Below the pieces are notes generated by a model that saw only the letters and a program-made list of their open reading frames with translations, did no database searches and was not told the origin of the DNA. Source: Salinisphaera japonica YTM-1 (GTDB lineage: Bacteria > Pseudomonadota > Gammaproteobacteria > Nevskiales > Salinisphaeraceae). From it: 64,000 bases of DNA. The translations under genes were made by a program, and so were the position numbers. This document shows positions 9,283 to 17,938 of the stretch, piece after piece. The DNA is taken from positions 124,001 to 188,000 of the forward strand of contig NZ_AYKG01000001.1 in NCBI RefSeq assembly GCF_003788585.1. The letters are read 5' to 3'. Within the stretch, counting starts at the first letter, position 1. Each line of letters begins with the position of its first letter.

Positions 9283-10198
9283 GCATTCCGCCGACCGGAT
9301 TTCGATTGATCGTCGGGTAAGTGGGAATACGGCTCACGTCCCAGTGTGCTGCAGCCTGCGCGACCATGGCAGAAACGCCGCCCGGTCCAGTATCGGATAC
9401 TTCAGACTGTCCCAACAGCCCGAGACAGGCTTTAACGAGCGCGCGAGGATCTTGTCCGGTCAACGACAAAGCGCCTGACCGCTTGCCCAGCTTTTCGTTG
9501 TGGTCATCCACGACCACCGGGGTGTGTAGATAGGCCGTCATCGGCAGCTCCAGACAAGTCTGTAGATAGCGCTGGCGCGGCGAAGAAGACAGCAGGTCGG
9601 CTCCGCGCACGACTTCTGTCACGCCTTGCGCGGCATCGTCCACGACCGTGGCCAACTGATACGCCGTGATCCCATCGGCCCGGCGAATGACGAAATCCCC
9701 CACCTCGCCGGCCAAATGTTGGGCTACACGCCCCTGAATTCGATCATCCACAGCGATGGTCTCTTCGGGAACTCGCAGACGGATGGAACGAGCTGACCGT
9801 CCGCGTGGCAGGCCATGACGACAGGTACCGGGATAAATCGGGCCTTCCGGGCCGATCCGCCCCGCCTGCGCTTCTCGTCGTGTACAGCCACAGGGAAATG
9901 CATGACCGCGTGCAACCAACGCATCGATCGCGTCACGATAAGCGGCTGACCGCTCGGACTGATACATGATCGGCCCGTCCGGCACGAGCCCGAAAGCCAT
10001 CAATTGATCGAGAATACGACGATCCGCGCCGGCGACGACCCGCGGCGTGTCCAGATCGTCGATTCGTAACAGCCAGCGCCCGTCGACGGCTTTGGCGTTG
10101 CAGTAACTGGCCAACGCCGCCACAAGAGACCCGAAATGCAGATCGCCTGTCGGCGATGGCGCGAAACGCCCAACGACCGCCGCGCCCGGTGTCTTCAT
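9230..10198 (-). CDS. gluQ: Glutamyl-Q tRNA(Asp) synthetase
   Basis: 322-residue paralogue of the GluRS catalytic domain that attaches glutamate to the queuosine base of tRNA-Asp. The HIGH-type motif is in GRFAPSPTGDLHFGSL and the KMSKS-type motif in EKLGKRSGA. Zinc ligands are seen in FPCGCTRRE and later YPGTCRHG. It lacks the anticodon-binding half of GluRS. ATG at 10198 overlaps the ccmI stop by one base (TGATG), so it is translated as the last gene of the ccm operon. The C-terminal tail is slightly longer than usual and runs into the convergent neighbour. Confidence 0.93.
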   Translation of the reverse strand: MKTPGAAVVGRFAPSPTGDLHFGSLVAALASYCNAKAVDGRWLLRIDDLDTPRVVAGADRRILDQLMAFGLVPDGPIMYQSERSAAYRDAIDALVARGHAFPCGCTRREAQAGRIGPEGPIYPGTCRHGLPRGRSARSIRLRVPEETIAVDDRIQGRVAQHLAGEVGDFVIRRADGITAYQLATVVDDAAQGVTEVVRGADLLSSSPRQRYLQTCLELPMTAYLHTPVVVDDHNEKLGKRSGALSLTGQDPRALVKACLGLLGQSEVSDTGPGGVSAMVAQAAAHWDVSRIPTYPTINRNPVGGMPTSAPDPTVPDWPNNGN

Positions 10199-11022
10199 CA
10201 CAACGACGGTAGCTCTCCGGCCAGCGCGCGGCGCCGGGCTTGAACCATGTCGCGGACATCGGCGGGCACATCCAGCGCCAGCAGACGATCCCATAAAGCC
10301 AGCGCCTGCGTATCGTCACCGGCTTGGGCCGCACGCAGCCCGCAAAACCAAAGCGCTGCAATATTGTCCGAGTCCTGCGCCAGTGCCCGCTCGAACAGAG
10401 ATCCGGCTCGGCCATTTATCGGCGCACCGGCTTTCAGGCGTGCCCGGGCCTCGGCGACCAGAAGATCGGGTACCGGCACCGTCGCCCGTGCATTGATATA
10501 AGCCAGCTGATCGGCTGCCTTGGAAAACGCCCCGCGTGATTCATAAACTCTTATCAGCATGAGACGTGCGCCGCGGTCATTCGGATGCGCCTCGACTTGC
10601 TGGGCCAGCTCGGCGACCAGTGCATCGATGTTCGGCCTGTCTGATCGCGCGATCGCGTCGTAATTGCCCAGCCAGTAATAGCCCAGGGTGCCTGATGCTG
10701 TTACAAGCACCAGCGCCAGTGCGCTGGCAAGCCACGGGCGCTGTGTTTTTAGCGACAGGTTGCCCACTGTCGATGTCGTGTCTACGTCGGCGACGAGTCG
10801 TGTCCCGAGTGCTTCTTTTTCGCGCCCGGCGTTCGAGGCGTCGAGTCGTCCGGCCGCGACGTCGGCATCGATTTCCCGAACGCGTTGACGATACGCATCG
10901 ATATTGGTTTCGCGACGTCTTAAACCGCCCTGTTCGCCCCCAGCCCCCCGCCACAGCGGCACGACCGCCAGCCCGGCACACAGCGTGATCATGGCGACAG
11001 CGATGACAACGAAGCCGATCAC
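10198..11022 (-). CDS. ccmI: Cytochrome c maturation protein CcmI (TPR)
   Basis: 274-residue inner-membrane protein holding apocytochrome c for heme ligation with CcmF and CcmH. The first transmembrane segment is at about 3-24. A cytoplasmic heptad-rich stretch follows (IDAYRQRVREIDADVAAGRL), then a second transmembrane segment (about 97-117). The periplasmic TPR-like domain fills the rest. GTG start at 11022 overlaps the ccmH stop by four bases (GTGA). CcmH and CcmI are separate genes here, as in Pseudomonas, not fused as in E. coli. Confidence 0.9.
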   Translation of the reverse strand: MIGFVVIAVAMITLCAGLAVVPLWRGAGGEQGGLRRRETNIDAYRQRVREIDADVAAGRLDASNAGREKEALGTRLVADVDTTSTVGNLSLKTQRPWLASALALVLVTASGTLGYYWLGNYDAIARSDRPNIDALVAELAQQVEAHPNDRGARLMLIRVYESRGAFSKAADQLAYINARATVPVPDLLVAEARARLKAGAPINGRAGSLFERALAQDSDNIAALWFCGLRAAQAGDDTQALALWDRLLALDVPADVRDMVQARRRALAGELPSL

Positions 11023-11516
11023 CGGCCGCGCTCCTGCTCGCGCGCTCGATCCTCGGCGAGAATTCGCGCGAGCTTGTCCGTGTCAGCGCCTGTATCAGTT
11101 GATGACGTGGCTGGTGCGGCCGATATCGGTCGTCGGCGCATCGTCATCACCACGATTAATAATCCGATGGCCAAGAGCATAAACGGCCCGCCCCACAGCA
11201 ACACGGTGGATGTCTGAATCGGCGGATCATAAAGAATCCAGTCGCCGTAGCGCACCACCAGATAATGCTTGATCTCGGCGTTCGTCTGCCCGGCCTGAAT
11301 CCGGCGTCGCACGACGTCTCGCAGGTCGGCCGCCAGTGGGGCATCGGACTCGGCGATGCTGCGATTCTGGCAGACCACGCAACGCAGCTCGGCGATCAGG
11401 CTGTGGTAGCGCGTTTGCGTGGCCTGATCGACTGTATCCATATCGCCGGCCGTTGCCACGTGCGTGCTGCCGAATGCCAGCACGAGTGCAATGAGCAGAA
11501 AACGTACGGCGTTCAC
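11019..11516 (-). CDS. ccmH: Cytochrome c maturation protein CcmH (thioredoxin-like)
   Basis: 165-residue membrane-anchored periplasmic thiol-disulfide protein that reduces apocytochrome c. A signal peptide is at about 1-23. The redox motif RCVVCQNRSIAESDAPLA (CxxC) is complete, followed by DLRDVVRRRI and the invariant YGDWILYDPP. One C-terminal transmembrane helix is at about 104-125. GTG start at 11516, overlapping the ccmG stop by four bases. Confidence 0.96.
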   Translation of the reverse strand: MNAVRFLLIALVLAFGSTHVATAGDMDTVDQATQTRYHSLIAELRCVVCQNRSIAESDAPLAADLRDVVRRRIQAGQTNAEIKHYLVVRYGDWILYDPPIQTSTVLLWGGPFMLLAIGLLIVVMTMRRRPISAAPATSSTDTGADTDKLARILAEDRAREQERGR

Positions 11517-12052
11517 GAGGCCGCCTGGCCGCGCAGGCGACGAATCAACGGCATCAAGCGCTCGCGTCTGATCTCGGCGGTGACCGGGCCCACGATCTTG
11601 TCCTGAATCTGCCCGTCGGGGCCCACGACGAAGGTCTCGGGCACGCCGGAAATTCCCCAGTCGATTCCGGTCGTACCGTCCCCATCGAAGGCGATCAAGG
11701 CATAGGGATTACCAAACCGACGCAGCCAATTGGTCGCCTCGTCGCGCCTGTCCTTGTAGTCGATGCCGATCACCGGCACGCCGGTTTGCTGGGCCAGATG
11801 GGCAAGCTCGCTCACCTCACTACGACAAGCCACACACCAGCTGGCCCACACGTTGACCAGACCGACGCGCCCATCGAGCGCGGATAGGCGTACCTGACGC
11901 TCAGGTTCAACCAGGCTCGGCAGGTCAATCGCCGGTGCCGGGTGGCCCTGAAATGCAGATGGCAGCGTATGTGGGTCGCGCGTCAGTCCGTAGCCCAGCA
12001 GCCCGATCAGGGCAACAAGCACGACAATCGGCACGACGACACGCAGACGCAC
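11513..12052 (-). CDS. ccmG: Thiol:disulfide interchange protein CcmG/DsbE
   Basis: 179-residue periplasmic thioredoxin that keeps CcmH or apocytochrome thiols reduced. One N-terminal transmembrane anchor (about 5-25). The thioredoxin fold has the active site VNVWASWCVACRSEV (CxxC) and the later cis-Pro loop GISGVPETFVVG, typical of DsbE. GTG start at 12052 shares a base with the ccmF stop (TAGTG). Confidence 0.96.
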   Translation of the reverse strand: MRLRVVVPIVVLVALIGLLGYGLTRDPHTLPSAFQGHPAPAIDLPSLVEPERQVRLSALDGRVGLVNVWASWCVACRSEVSELAHLAQQTGVPVIGIDYKDRRDEATNWLRRFGNPYALIAFDGDGTTGIDWGISGVPETFVVGPDGQIQDKIVGPVTAEIRRERLMPLIRRLRGQAAS

Positions 12053-14034
12053 TATGCGCGTGCCTTATCGCGCGCGGGTTGCGGCCCGAGCGATGCCACG
12101 GCCGGGCTGGCGCGCTTGCCTCGGCGCCGCCAATAACGCTTGTCAGACAAGGCCAGCAACCCGCCGAGAGCGGCGAAAAATCCGCCGGCCCAGATCCAGC
12201 GCACGAACGGCCGGTTGTAGATTCGTACCGACCAGGCGCTGCCGTCCAGCCGCTCGCCGAGCGAGACATACAGATCGCCGAATAGCCCGGCATCGATCCC
12301 GGACTCTGTCATCTGCTGGCCGCTTTGATCATAGCGTCGCTTGGCCGGATGAATCGTGGCGATCCGTCGATCAGCATCGTAGATATCGAAGGTCGCCCGG
12401 CGCGCCTGATAGTTGGGCCCGGGCACAGCGTCGACGCCGCGAAAGACAAACACATGCCCGGCATATTGCACTGTCTCGTCGGGGGCCATGCGCGCATCGC
12501 GTTCTCCGCCGTAACCGCTGACCAGGCTCACCCCAATCACGAATATGCCCACGCCGATATGGGCCAGCGCCATGCCGATGATCTGGCGCGATAGCATCCA
12601 ACGCGAACCACGGGTGCGGCGCCAGAGTTCTTCCAGCGCGGTAACGATCGCCCAGAGGCCAAGTACACAGCCGGCGACGGCCCCGAGGGCATGCACACCG
12701 ACAGTCAGTCCGAGCAGCCCGACGCCAGCCACGATCGCAATGATCGCCGGCCCCCACAAACGAGAGATGAGTACCTCGGCACGCGTGCGCTTCCAGGCCA
12801 TGGCGGCACCCACGCCGATCAAAACGACTAGTGGCAAGGTCAGCGGCACGAACACCTTGTTGAAATAAGGCGGCCCAACCGATAACCGGCCGAGCCCCAG
12901 CCCATCCGCAAGAATCGGATAGAGCGTGCCGATCAATACCGCGGCGGCGGCCACGACGAGAAACAGATTGTTCAGCAGCAACAAGCCTTCTCGCGATAAC
13001 GGCGAGACCGGCTCGGCACCGGCCGTGAACTTTGGCGCGCGCACGGCATACAGCAGCAACGAGCCGCCCACCACAACAGCGAAAAAAGCCAGGATATAGA
13101 TCCCGCGGCTCGGGTCGGTGGCAAACGCATGCACTGAAACCAGCACGCCCGAGCGCACTAGAAACGTACCCAGAAGCGACAGCGCGAAGGCCGTGATCGC
13201 CAGCAGCACCGTCCACGACTGAAAAATACCGCGTTTCTCGGTCACCGCCAGCGAATGGATCAGGGCAGTGCCGACAAGCCAGGGCATGAACGAGGCGTTT
13301 TCAACCGGATCCCAGAACCACCAGCCACCCCAGCCCAGCTCGTGGTAGGCCCACCAGCTGCCAAGCGTGATGCCCAGCGTAAGAAACACCCAGGCAGCCA
13401 GCGTCCAGGGCCGGGCCCAACGTGTCCAGGCCGTATCCACCCGGCCATGAATCAACGCAGTAATTGCAAAAGCAAAGGCGACACAGAAGCCGACATAGCC
13501 CATATAGAGCATCGGCGGATGAAAAACCAGGCCTGGATCCTGCAACAGCGGATTGAGATCACGGCCCTGGCCGGGGGCGGGAAACTGACGCGCAAACGGG
13601 TTGGAGGTCGCCAGCGTGAACAACAAGAACCCCGCGCTCACCAGCCCCATGACGGCCAGCACGCTCGCAGCCACATCGCGCGGCAATGTACGGCTGGCAC
13701 ACACCACCGCGACCGACCAGAGCGCCAGTTCCACCATCCACAGCAGCAACGAGCCCTCATGGGCGCCCCATACCGCACCGAGCCGATAGAACCAGGGCAG
13801 GTTCGTGTTCGAGTTGTCAGCGACATACGTCACCGAAAAATCGTTGACATAGAACGACCACGCCAACGCGGCAAATGCGAGAGCAAGCATGAAACACTGC
13901 CCGAGCGCTGCGGGCCCGGCGACCTGTCGATAAGCCGGGCGGTTGGCGGCAATGCCGTAGATCGGCCACAGCGATTGGATCAGCGCCATCGCCAGCGCCA
14001 AGATCAGCGCCAGACGTCCCAGCTCGGGGATCAT
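12052..14034 (-). CDS. ccmF: Heme lyase subunit CcmF
   Basis: 660-residue polytopic inner-membrane protein of the cytochrome c heme lyase. About 13-15 transmembrane helices and the tryptophan-rich heme-handling motif WGGWWFWDPVENASFMPWL are visible. Periplasmic His residues flank this segment (for example AYHELGWGG). Starts MIPELGRLAL and overlaps the ccmE stop by four bases (ATGA). The E. coli protein is 647 residues. Confidence 0.97.
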   Translation of the reverse strand: MIPELGRLALILALAMALIQSLWPIYGIAANRPAYRQVAGPAALGQCFMLALAFAALAWSFYVNDFSVTYVADNSNTNLPWFYRLGAVWGAHEGSLLLWMVELALWSVAVVCASRTLPRDVAASVLAVMGLVSAGFLLFTLATSNPFARQFPAPGQGRDLNPLLQDPGLVFHPPMLYMGYVGFCVAFAFAITALIHGRVDTAWTRWARPWTLAAWVFLTLGITLGSWWAYHELGWGGWWFWDPVENASFMPWLVGTALIHSLAVTEKRGIFQSWTVLLAITAFALSLLGTFLVRSGVLVSVHAFATDPSRGIYILAFFAVVVGGSLLLYAVRAPKFTAGAEPVSPLSREGLLLLNNLFLVVAAAAVLIGTLYPILADGLGLGRLSVGPPYFNKVFVPLTLPLVVLIGVGAAMAWKRTRAEVLISRLWGPAIIAIVAGVGLLGLTVGVHALGAVAGCVLGLWAIVTALEELWRRTRGSRWMLSRQIIGMALAHIGVGIFVIGVSLVSGYGGERDARMAPDETVQYAGHVFVFRGVDAVPGPNYQARRATFDIYDADRRIATIHPAKRRYDQSGQQMTESGIDAGLFGDLYVSLGERLDGSAWSVRIYNRPFVRWIWAGGFFAALGGLLALSDKRYWRRRGKRASPAVASLGPQPARDKARA

Positions 14035-14495
14035 CGAGATGCCTGCATGTTCGCCGGCATGCAGGCATCGGACGTGCCGGCGTTCAAGGCCCGTGCCGTA
14101 TCCGGCGACATATAGGTCGAATCGTGCTTGGCAAGGATCCGATCGGCCACGAACGCGCCGCGCCCATCGAGTTTGCCGTAGGCGATCACGCCCTGGCCTT
14201 CCCGAAACAGATCCGGCAGCGTACCGCGATAGCGCACGGGCACGGTGGCGTGGCAGTCAGAGATCGCGAAATGCACGGACAAGCCGTTGCCCGGTCGTTC
14301 GACCGAGCCGGTTGCAACCAGCCCGCCGACGCGAAAGCGTGTATTGATCGGCACGTTGCCGGCCGCGATCGCACTGGGCTCGTGGAAATAGAGCATGTCC
14401 TGCTTGAACGCCGTGAGCATCAAGGCACAGGCCCCGCTCAGGCCCACCAAAAGACACGTCACGAGTAACAGGCGACGCCGACGGGTTCTAGTCAT
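14031..14495 (-). CDS. ccmE: Periplasmic heme chaperone CcmE
   Basis: 154-residue membrane-anchored protein that binds heme covalently and hands it to CcmF. A short basic N-terminus (MTRTRRRRLLL) precedes one transmembrane helix and an OB-fold domain (FRVGGLVATGSVER ... VRYRGTLPDLFREGQG). The heme-binding His is in LAKHDSTYMSPD. ATG at 14495 was chosen over an in-frame GTG at 14510 that would extend further into ccmD. It overlaps ccmD by 8 bp and ccmF by 4 bp. Confidence 0.95.
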   Translation of the reverse strand: MTRTRRRRLLLVTCLLVGLSGACALMLTAFKQDMLYFHEPSAIAAGNVPINTRFRVGGLVATGSVERPGNGLSVHFAISDCHATVPVRYRGTLPDLFREGQGVIAYGKLDGRGAFVADRILAKHDSTYMSPDTARALNAGTSDACMPANMQASR

Positions 14496-14652
14496 CAATG
14501 AATGCCCCACGTCGTATACGCCGCTTCAGCCCGCGGTGATACCAGACCGGCAGCACGACGTTGAGTGTGATCACTGCAGCCGCAATACCGTAGGCGCTCC
14601 AGACATAGCTGGCATAACCGCCCATGGCCCAGAACGAAGCCCAATCAGCCAT
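14488..14652 (-). CDS. ccmD: Heme exporter accessory protein CcmD
   Basis: 54-residue small membrane protein, read from ATG at 14652 to TAG at 14488. It begins MADWASFWAMGGYASYVWSA, the typical CcmD start (Phe, GGY, Y/VW). One transmembrane helix follows (YGIAAAVITLNVVLPVW), then a basic tail (RGLKRRIRR). CcmD helps CcmC release heme-loaded CcmE. It overlaps ccmC by 8 bp and ccmE by 8 bp, as usual for this short gene. Confidence 0.93.
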   Translation of the reverse strand: MADWASFWAMGGYASYVWSAYGIAAAVITLNVVLPVWYHRGLKRRIRRGAFIDD

Positions 14653-15394
14653 GTGCGATTCTTTTCATCACCCATCGGCTACGCCGCTCGCGCCAGAGCA
14701 GTTGCACGCGCATCCCCCAAAGCGTGAGCCAGCCGAATAGACAAGTGAAACCCAACGCCCCGGCCAGCAGAGGCCAGAGCATATCGGCATCCATATTCGA
14801 GCCACCGGTCAAACCGAGCGTCGCGCCCTGGTGCAGTGTGGTCCACCAGACAACCGAATAATGAATGATCGGCACATTGATGACCCCGACGATCGAAAGC
14901 AGCGCGCAGGCACGCCCCGCAGCGCGCGGCGAAGCGATCGACCGATGCAGCGCGATGACCCCGAGATACAGAAACAGCAGGATAAGTTCGGATGTCAGAC
15001 GCGCATCCCATACCCAATAAGTGCCCCAGGTCGGCTCGCCCCAGATCGCGCCCGTCACCAATGCCAGAAAAGTGAACGATGCCCCCACGGGCGCGGCGGC
15101 CGCGATGAATATCTCGGCCAGCTTAAGCCGCCATACCAGGGCAACGACGCCAGCCACAGCCATCGCGGTATAGCCGAAAAGCGACAGCCAGGCACTGGGC
15201 ACATGGATATAGAGAATACGAAACACATCCCCCTGCTGATAATCCGGCGGCACGTATACCAGCCCGGCAATCACGGCATAAGCAATACAGATGACAGCAG
15301 GCACGGCCAGCCAGATCGCCCAGCGTGCGCTGGCATCGTAGAAATACGGCGACGAGCCGAGACGGTGGAACCGCTGTTTGACGCCCTTGTCCAT
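14645..15394 (-). CDS. ccmC: Heme exporter/handling protein CcmC
   Basis: 249-residue membrane protein that loads heme onto CcmE. Six transmembrane helices and the WWD-domain motif WGEPTWGTYWVWDARLTSEL are visible, with conserved His in ILYIHVPSAW and NVPIIHYSVVWW. ATG at 15394 was chosen; the in-frame extension to 15469 is unlike the family. A 190-bp non-coding gap (15395-15584) separates it from ccmB, which is odd in an operon where all other junctions here overlap. Confidence 0.96.
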   Translation of the reverse strand: MDKGVKQRFHRLGSSPYFYDASARWAIWLAVPAVICIAYAVIAGLVYVPPDYQQGDVFRILYIHVPSAWLSLFGYTAMAVAGVVALVWRLKLAEIFIAAAAPVGASFTFLALVTGAIWGEPTWGTYWVWDARLTSELILLFLYLGVIALHRSIASPRAAGRACALLSIVGVINVPIIHYSVVWWTTLHQGATLGLTGGSNMDADMLWPLLAGALGFTCLFGWLTLWGMRVQLLWRERRSRWVMKRIAHG

Positions 15395-15584
15395 CGTTAA
15401 CGAAACCACCGTCTTTTCATCATGGCCCAGCCGTACGTGCATGTGGATATCACAACCGGATAACGCCAATCACGCGTGCCCGATCGCGTCGCCAGGCCAC
15501 ATGATTCGGAGCGCAACCTGCCCACTCGGGCTGGCTTATGGATGGATCGGCTGCATGGCGTTGACCCCACAAGCATTGAACAAA

Positions 15585-16256
15585 TCATGCATCGAAGCCG
15601 ATACGCAAGGCCGCGGCGATCGCCCAGGGGCCAAGCGTGATCGCCAGCACACAAAGCGCTGCCATGACGTACACCGCTCCCGCATAGGGCAACCCGACGA
15701 TCGCGCCGCGGATCACGCCGGAGCCGAAGATCAGCACCGGCACGTACAACGGAAACACCAGCAGACCGAGCAGGAGCCCGGCCCGCGGCAACCTCAGCGT
15801 CAATGCTGCAGCGATTGCGCCGATAAAGACAAGCGTTGGCGTGCCCAATCCCAGCGTGAGCATCATCACGGGCAACACATCAAGCGGCACCCCCAGCATC
15901 AACATGAGTACCGGGCCAGCCACAACAAATAGCGCACCGCTGGCCAGCCAGTGGGCGATCATCTTGGCCAGCGCGATCACGGCCAATGGTTCACTCGACA
16001 ATAGATATTGCGCGAGCGTGCCGTCCTCGTGATCGGTTTGAAACAACCCGTTCAACGACAGGAGTACAGAAAGCAGCACGCCCATCCAGAGTACGGCAGG
16101 CGCGACCGCGAGTAGAACCGCCTGATCGGTATTGGTGCCCAGCGGAAAGAGCGCCACGACCAGCACGAAGAACAACAGCTGATGCACTAGCACGCCCCGC
16201 TGGCGCCCCGCGATCGCCAGATCACGTCTGAAAACGGCCCAGAACACACGCCCCAT
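15585..16256 (-). CDS. ccmB: Heme exporter ABC permease CcmB
   Basis: 223-residue permease with six predicted transmembrane helices, partner of the CcmA ATPase in releasing holo-CcmE from CcmCD. Family marks: FRRDLAIAGRQRG near the N-terminus and GLFQTDHEDGTLAQYLLSSE. ATG at 16256 (MGRVFWAVFRRD) shares a base with the ccmA stop (TGATG). The extension to 16286 is inside ccmA and was rejected. Confidence 0.95.
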   Translation of the reverse strand: MGRVFWAVFRRDLAIAGRQRGVLVHQLLFFVLVVALFPLGTNTDQAVLLAVAPAVLWMGVLLSVLLSLNGLFQTDHEDGTLAQYLLSSEPLAVIALAKMIAHWLASGALFVVAGPVLMLMLGVPLDVLPVMMLTLGLGTPTLVFIGAIAAALTLRLPRAGLLLGLLVFPLYVPVLIFGSGVIRGAIVGLPYAGAVYVMAALCVLAITLGPWAIAAALRIGFDA

Positions 16257-16864
16257 CAGTCGAGCGCCACGCACCGGGTATCGCAAAGTGCCATACCCTC
16301 GTGGGTCGTGTAGATAATCACCGCACCGGCACCCGCGAGCTGCGCGATTCGCTCTGCCGTATGTGTACGGGCGCTCTTATCGAGCGCGGCCACCGGCTCA
16401 TCCAGCAGCCAGACTTTCGGAGCGGCGAGCCACAGCCTGGCCAGCGTGACGCGACGTTTCTGGCCCGCTGACAAGGTGTGCGTCGGTTGATGTGCCAGTC
16501 GATCCAGTCCAAGCCTCTCCAGCGTGTCCACGATCTTGGCTTCATCGACCCGGCCCGCCTGGCGCGACAGGCGTAATAAAAGCGCCAAGTTCTCGACCGG
16601 ACTCAGCACCTGCGACAACGCGTTTTCGTGCGCGATCAGCGCAAGTGGTGGCGCGGGCTCGTTCTCGTCCACGCGCCAGTTGATCGTGCCGGACAGGGGC
16701 GATAACAAGCCTGCCAGCGTTCGCAGCAACGTGGATTTCCCCGCGCCGTTGTCACCCACGATGCGCACGATATCACCGTCATCGGCAACGAAATCGACCG
16801 GAGGAAAGAGCGCCCGCTCATCCCGCCCGCAACGAAGTCCGGAAACAGCCAACCGATACGTCAT
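16256..16864 (-). CDS. ccmA: Heme exporter ABC ATPase CcmA
   Basis: 202-residue ATPase. Walker A GDNGAGKST, signature LSAGQKRR, Walker B VWLLDEPVAALD and the switch His (YTTHEG) are all intact. ATP hydrolysis by CcmAB releases heme-CcmE. Starts MTYRLAVSGL, 18 bp after the stop of the antenna-like gene on the same strand, so the two are probably co-transcribed. Confidence 0.96.
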   Translation of the reverse strand: MTYRLAVSGLRCGRDERALFPPVDFVADDGDIVRIVGDNGAGKSTLLRTLAGLLSPLSGTINWRVDENEPAPPLALIAHENALSQVLSPVENLALLLRLSRQAGRVDEAKIVDTLERLGLDRLAHQPTHTLSAGQKRRVTLARLWLAAPKVWLLDEPVAALDKSARTHTAERIAQLAGAGAVIIYTTHEGMALCDTRCVALD

Positions 16865-16882
16865 GGACGGCTCGCTTTCGAG

Positions 16883-17134
16883 TCAGACAGCAACCGGACT
16901 CCCGACTTGCTGATGATTCTGCATGGCGACGTCAGCAACGCTTGCCTGCATCATATCCAGCGATGCCGAGGCTTCAAGGCTTAGCCATGTCCAAGGCCGC
17001 CATTGCCAAAGGGCGATGTGCACGACAATCGCGAAGATCACGAAAACAAGAAAACTGATCACGAATATTCGTCGAGCGGAATGCGCTTCAGCCTCGCTGA
17101 GGCTGGAAAGCGAGCGCTTTTTTTTTGTATCCAT
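16883..17134 (-). CDS. Small membrane protein resembling a light-harvesting (LH1/LH2) beta polypeptide
   Basis: 83-residue protein: basic N-terminus (MDTKKKRS), LSEAEAHSARR, one transmembrane helix (IFVISFLVFVIFAIVVHIAL), then WQWRPWTW and a 35-residue polar tail. The spacing A-x3-H-x5-WRPW matches purple-bacterial antenna beta chains exactly; the His there is the bacteriochlorophyll ligand. The second, N-terminal His of beta chains is Arg here, and the tail is longer than usual. ATG at 17134 has a good ribosome-binding site (GGAG, 6-8 bp upstream). It ends 18 bp before ccmA. No alpha chain or reaction-centre gene is seen in the window. Family resemblance is by eye; the actual function may differ. 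Confidence 0.65.
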   Translation of the reverse strand: MDTKKKRSLSSLSEAEAHSARRIFVISFLVFVIFAIVVHIALWQWRPWTWLSLEASASLDMMQASVADVAMQNHQQVGSPVAV

Positions 17135-17694
17135 CGCGATCTCCGTCACCAAGAACCGCAGCCTTCACCGCCTGATGTGGCACAAGCACGCTATCCATAA
17201 GCGACTAAGAAACCGTGTATCTCCGCCCAGAATCGCCGGCGCGTCAGACTACTCGGTTGTCAGCATCCGCGGCCTTGTGCCGCCACTTCGTATCGAAGGC
17301 CGGTAACCCGGTTGGATGGCCTCATAATGCCTCATGAGCCGCCACAATCGCCGGCCAAACCGCTCGATGCTGACAAGCGGCGCCGGAAAATCAGCATGGG
17401 CCAGGCCCGGGTCAGGCATGGAGCCCACGGCGATCGATGCACAGCACTTCATGCCGATCATGTCACCACTTCAGACATGCTCTCTATGACAAAACCTGCT
17501 CGGCGTGACGTCATACGCACGGGAGTCGCCGAGACGGGCAGTATTGGGAACATAGTCCCGATGGATCATGAAAGCATCGACGGCATGGGGCTGTACTAGG
17601 GCGCTGTTAAAGCGCAGAGCCCGGTCGATATCGGCCAGCCTACGAATTGGGCTGCATTTTTATTATGCAGGCCTTGCTAGACCGTGGAGGATAT
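17135..17694. other. Intergenic region without a convincing gene
   Basis: 560 bp upstream of the antenna-like gene, up to the tRNA-Pro fragment. Short open frames exist on both strands (17312-17599 plus, 17249-17461 minus) but show no ribosome-binding site, family similarity or codon bias. The promoter of the antenna-like/ccm operon should lie near its right-hand start; no clear sigma-70 pair was recognised. Confidence 0.5.
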
Positions 17695-17741
17695 TGGTCG
17701 GGGTTACAGGATTTGAACCTGTGACCTTCTGCACCCCATGC
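17695..17741 (-). repeat. Attachment-site copy: 3' part of tRNA-Pro(GGG)
   Basis: 47 bp identical to 19114-19160, which is the 3' part (CCA end to anticodon loop) of the intact tRNA-Pro gene. The remainder of the tRNA is absent here. This is the standard signature of the distal att site left by an element that integrated into the tRNA. Confidence 0.88.
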
Positions 17742-17938
17742 CGAGGGTTATTTGGCAGTTAAATATCTGAATATACTGCAATATTAGCATATTAAAGGGC
17801 GTATATATCGCTTCATTCAAGGCCAATATATTCAACGACTTAGGATTAGGTTTTGCGCCGCTCGAACGAGCGGTTGCGTGCGATCGCGCACTGAGTTTCG
17901 TACAGTGAAGTCGCCGTATCTAGCAGCATAAAGTCGCT

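Noticed and set aside
17312-17599. 95-codon frame upstream of the tRNA-Pro fragment
   Set aside because: No ribosome-binding site, no family resemblance and mixed composition.
17568-17762. Open frames containing GVTGFEPVTFCTP at 17568-17762 and 19035-19259
   Set aside because: These translate the antisense strand of tRNA-Pro, a known spurious ORF type.
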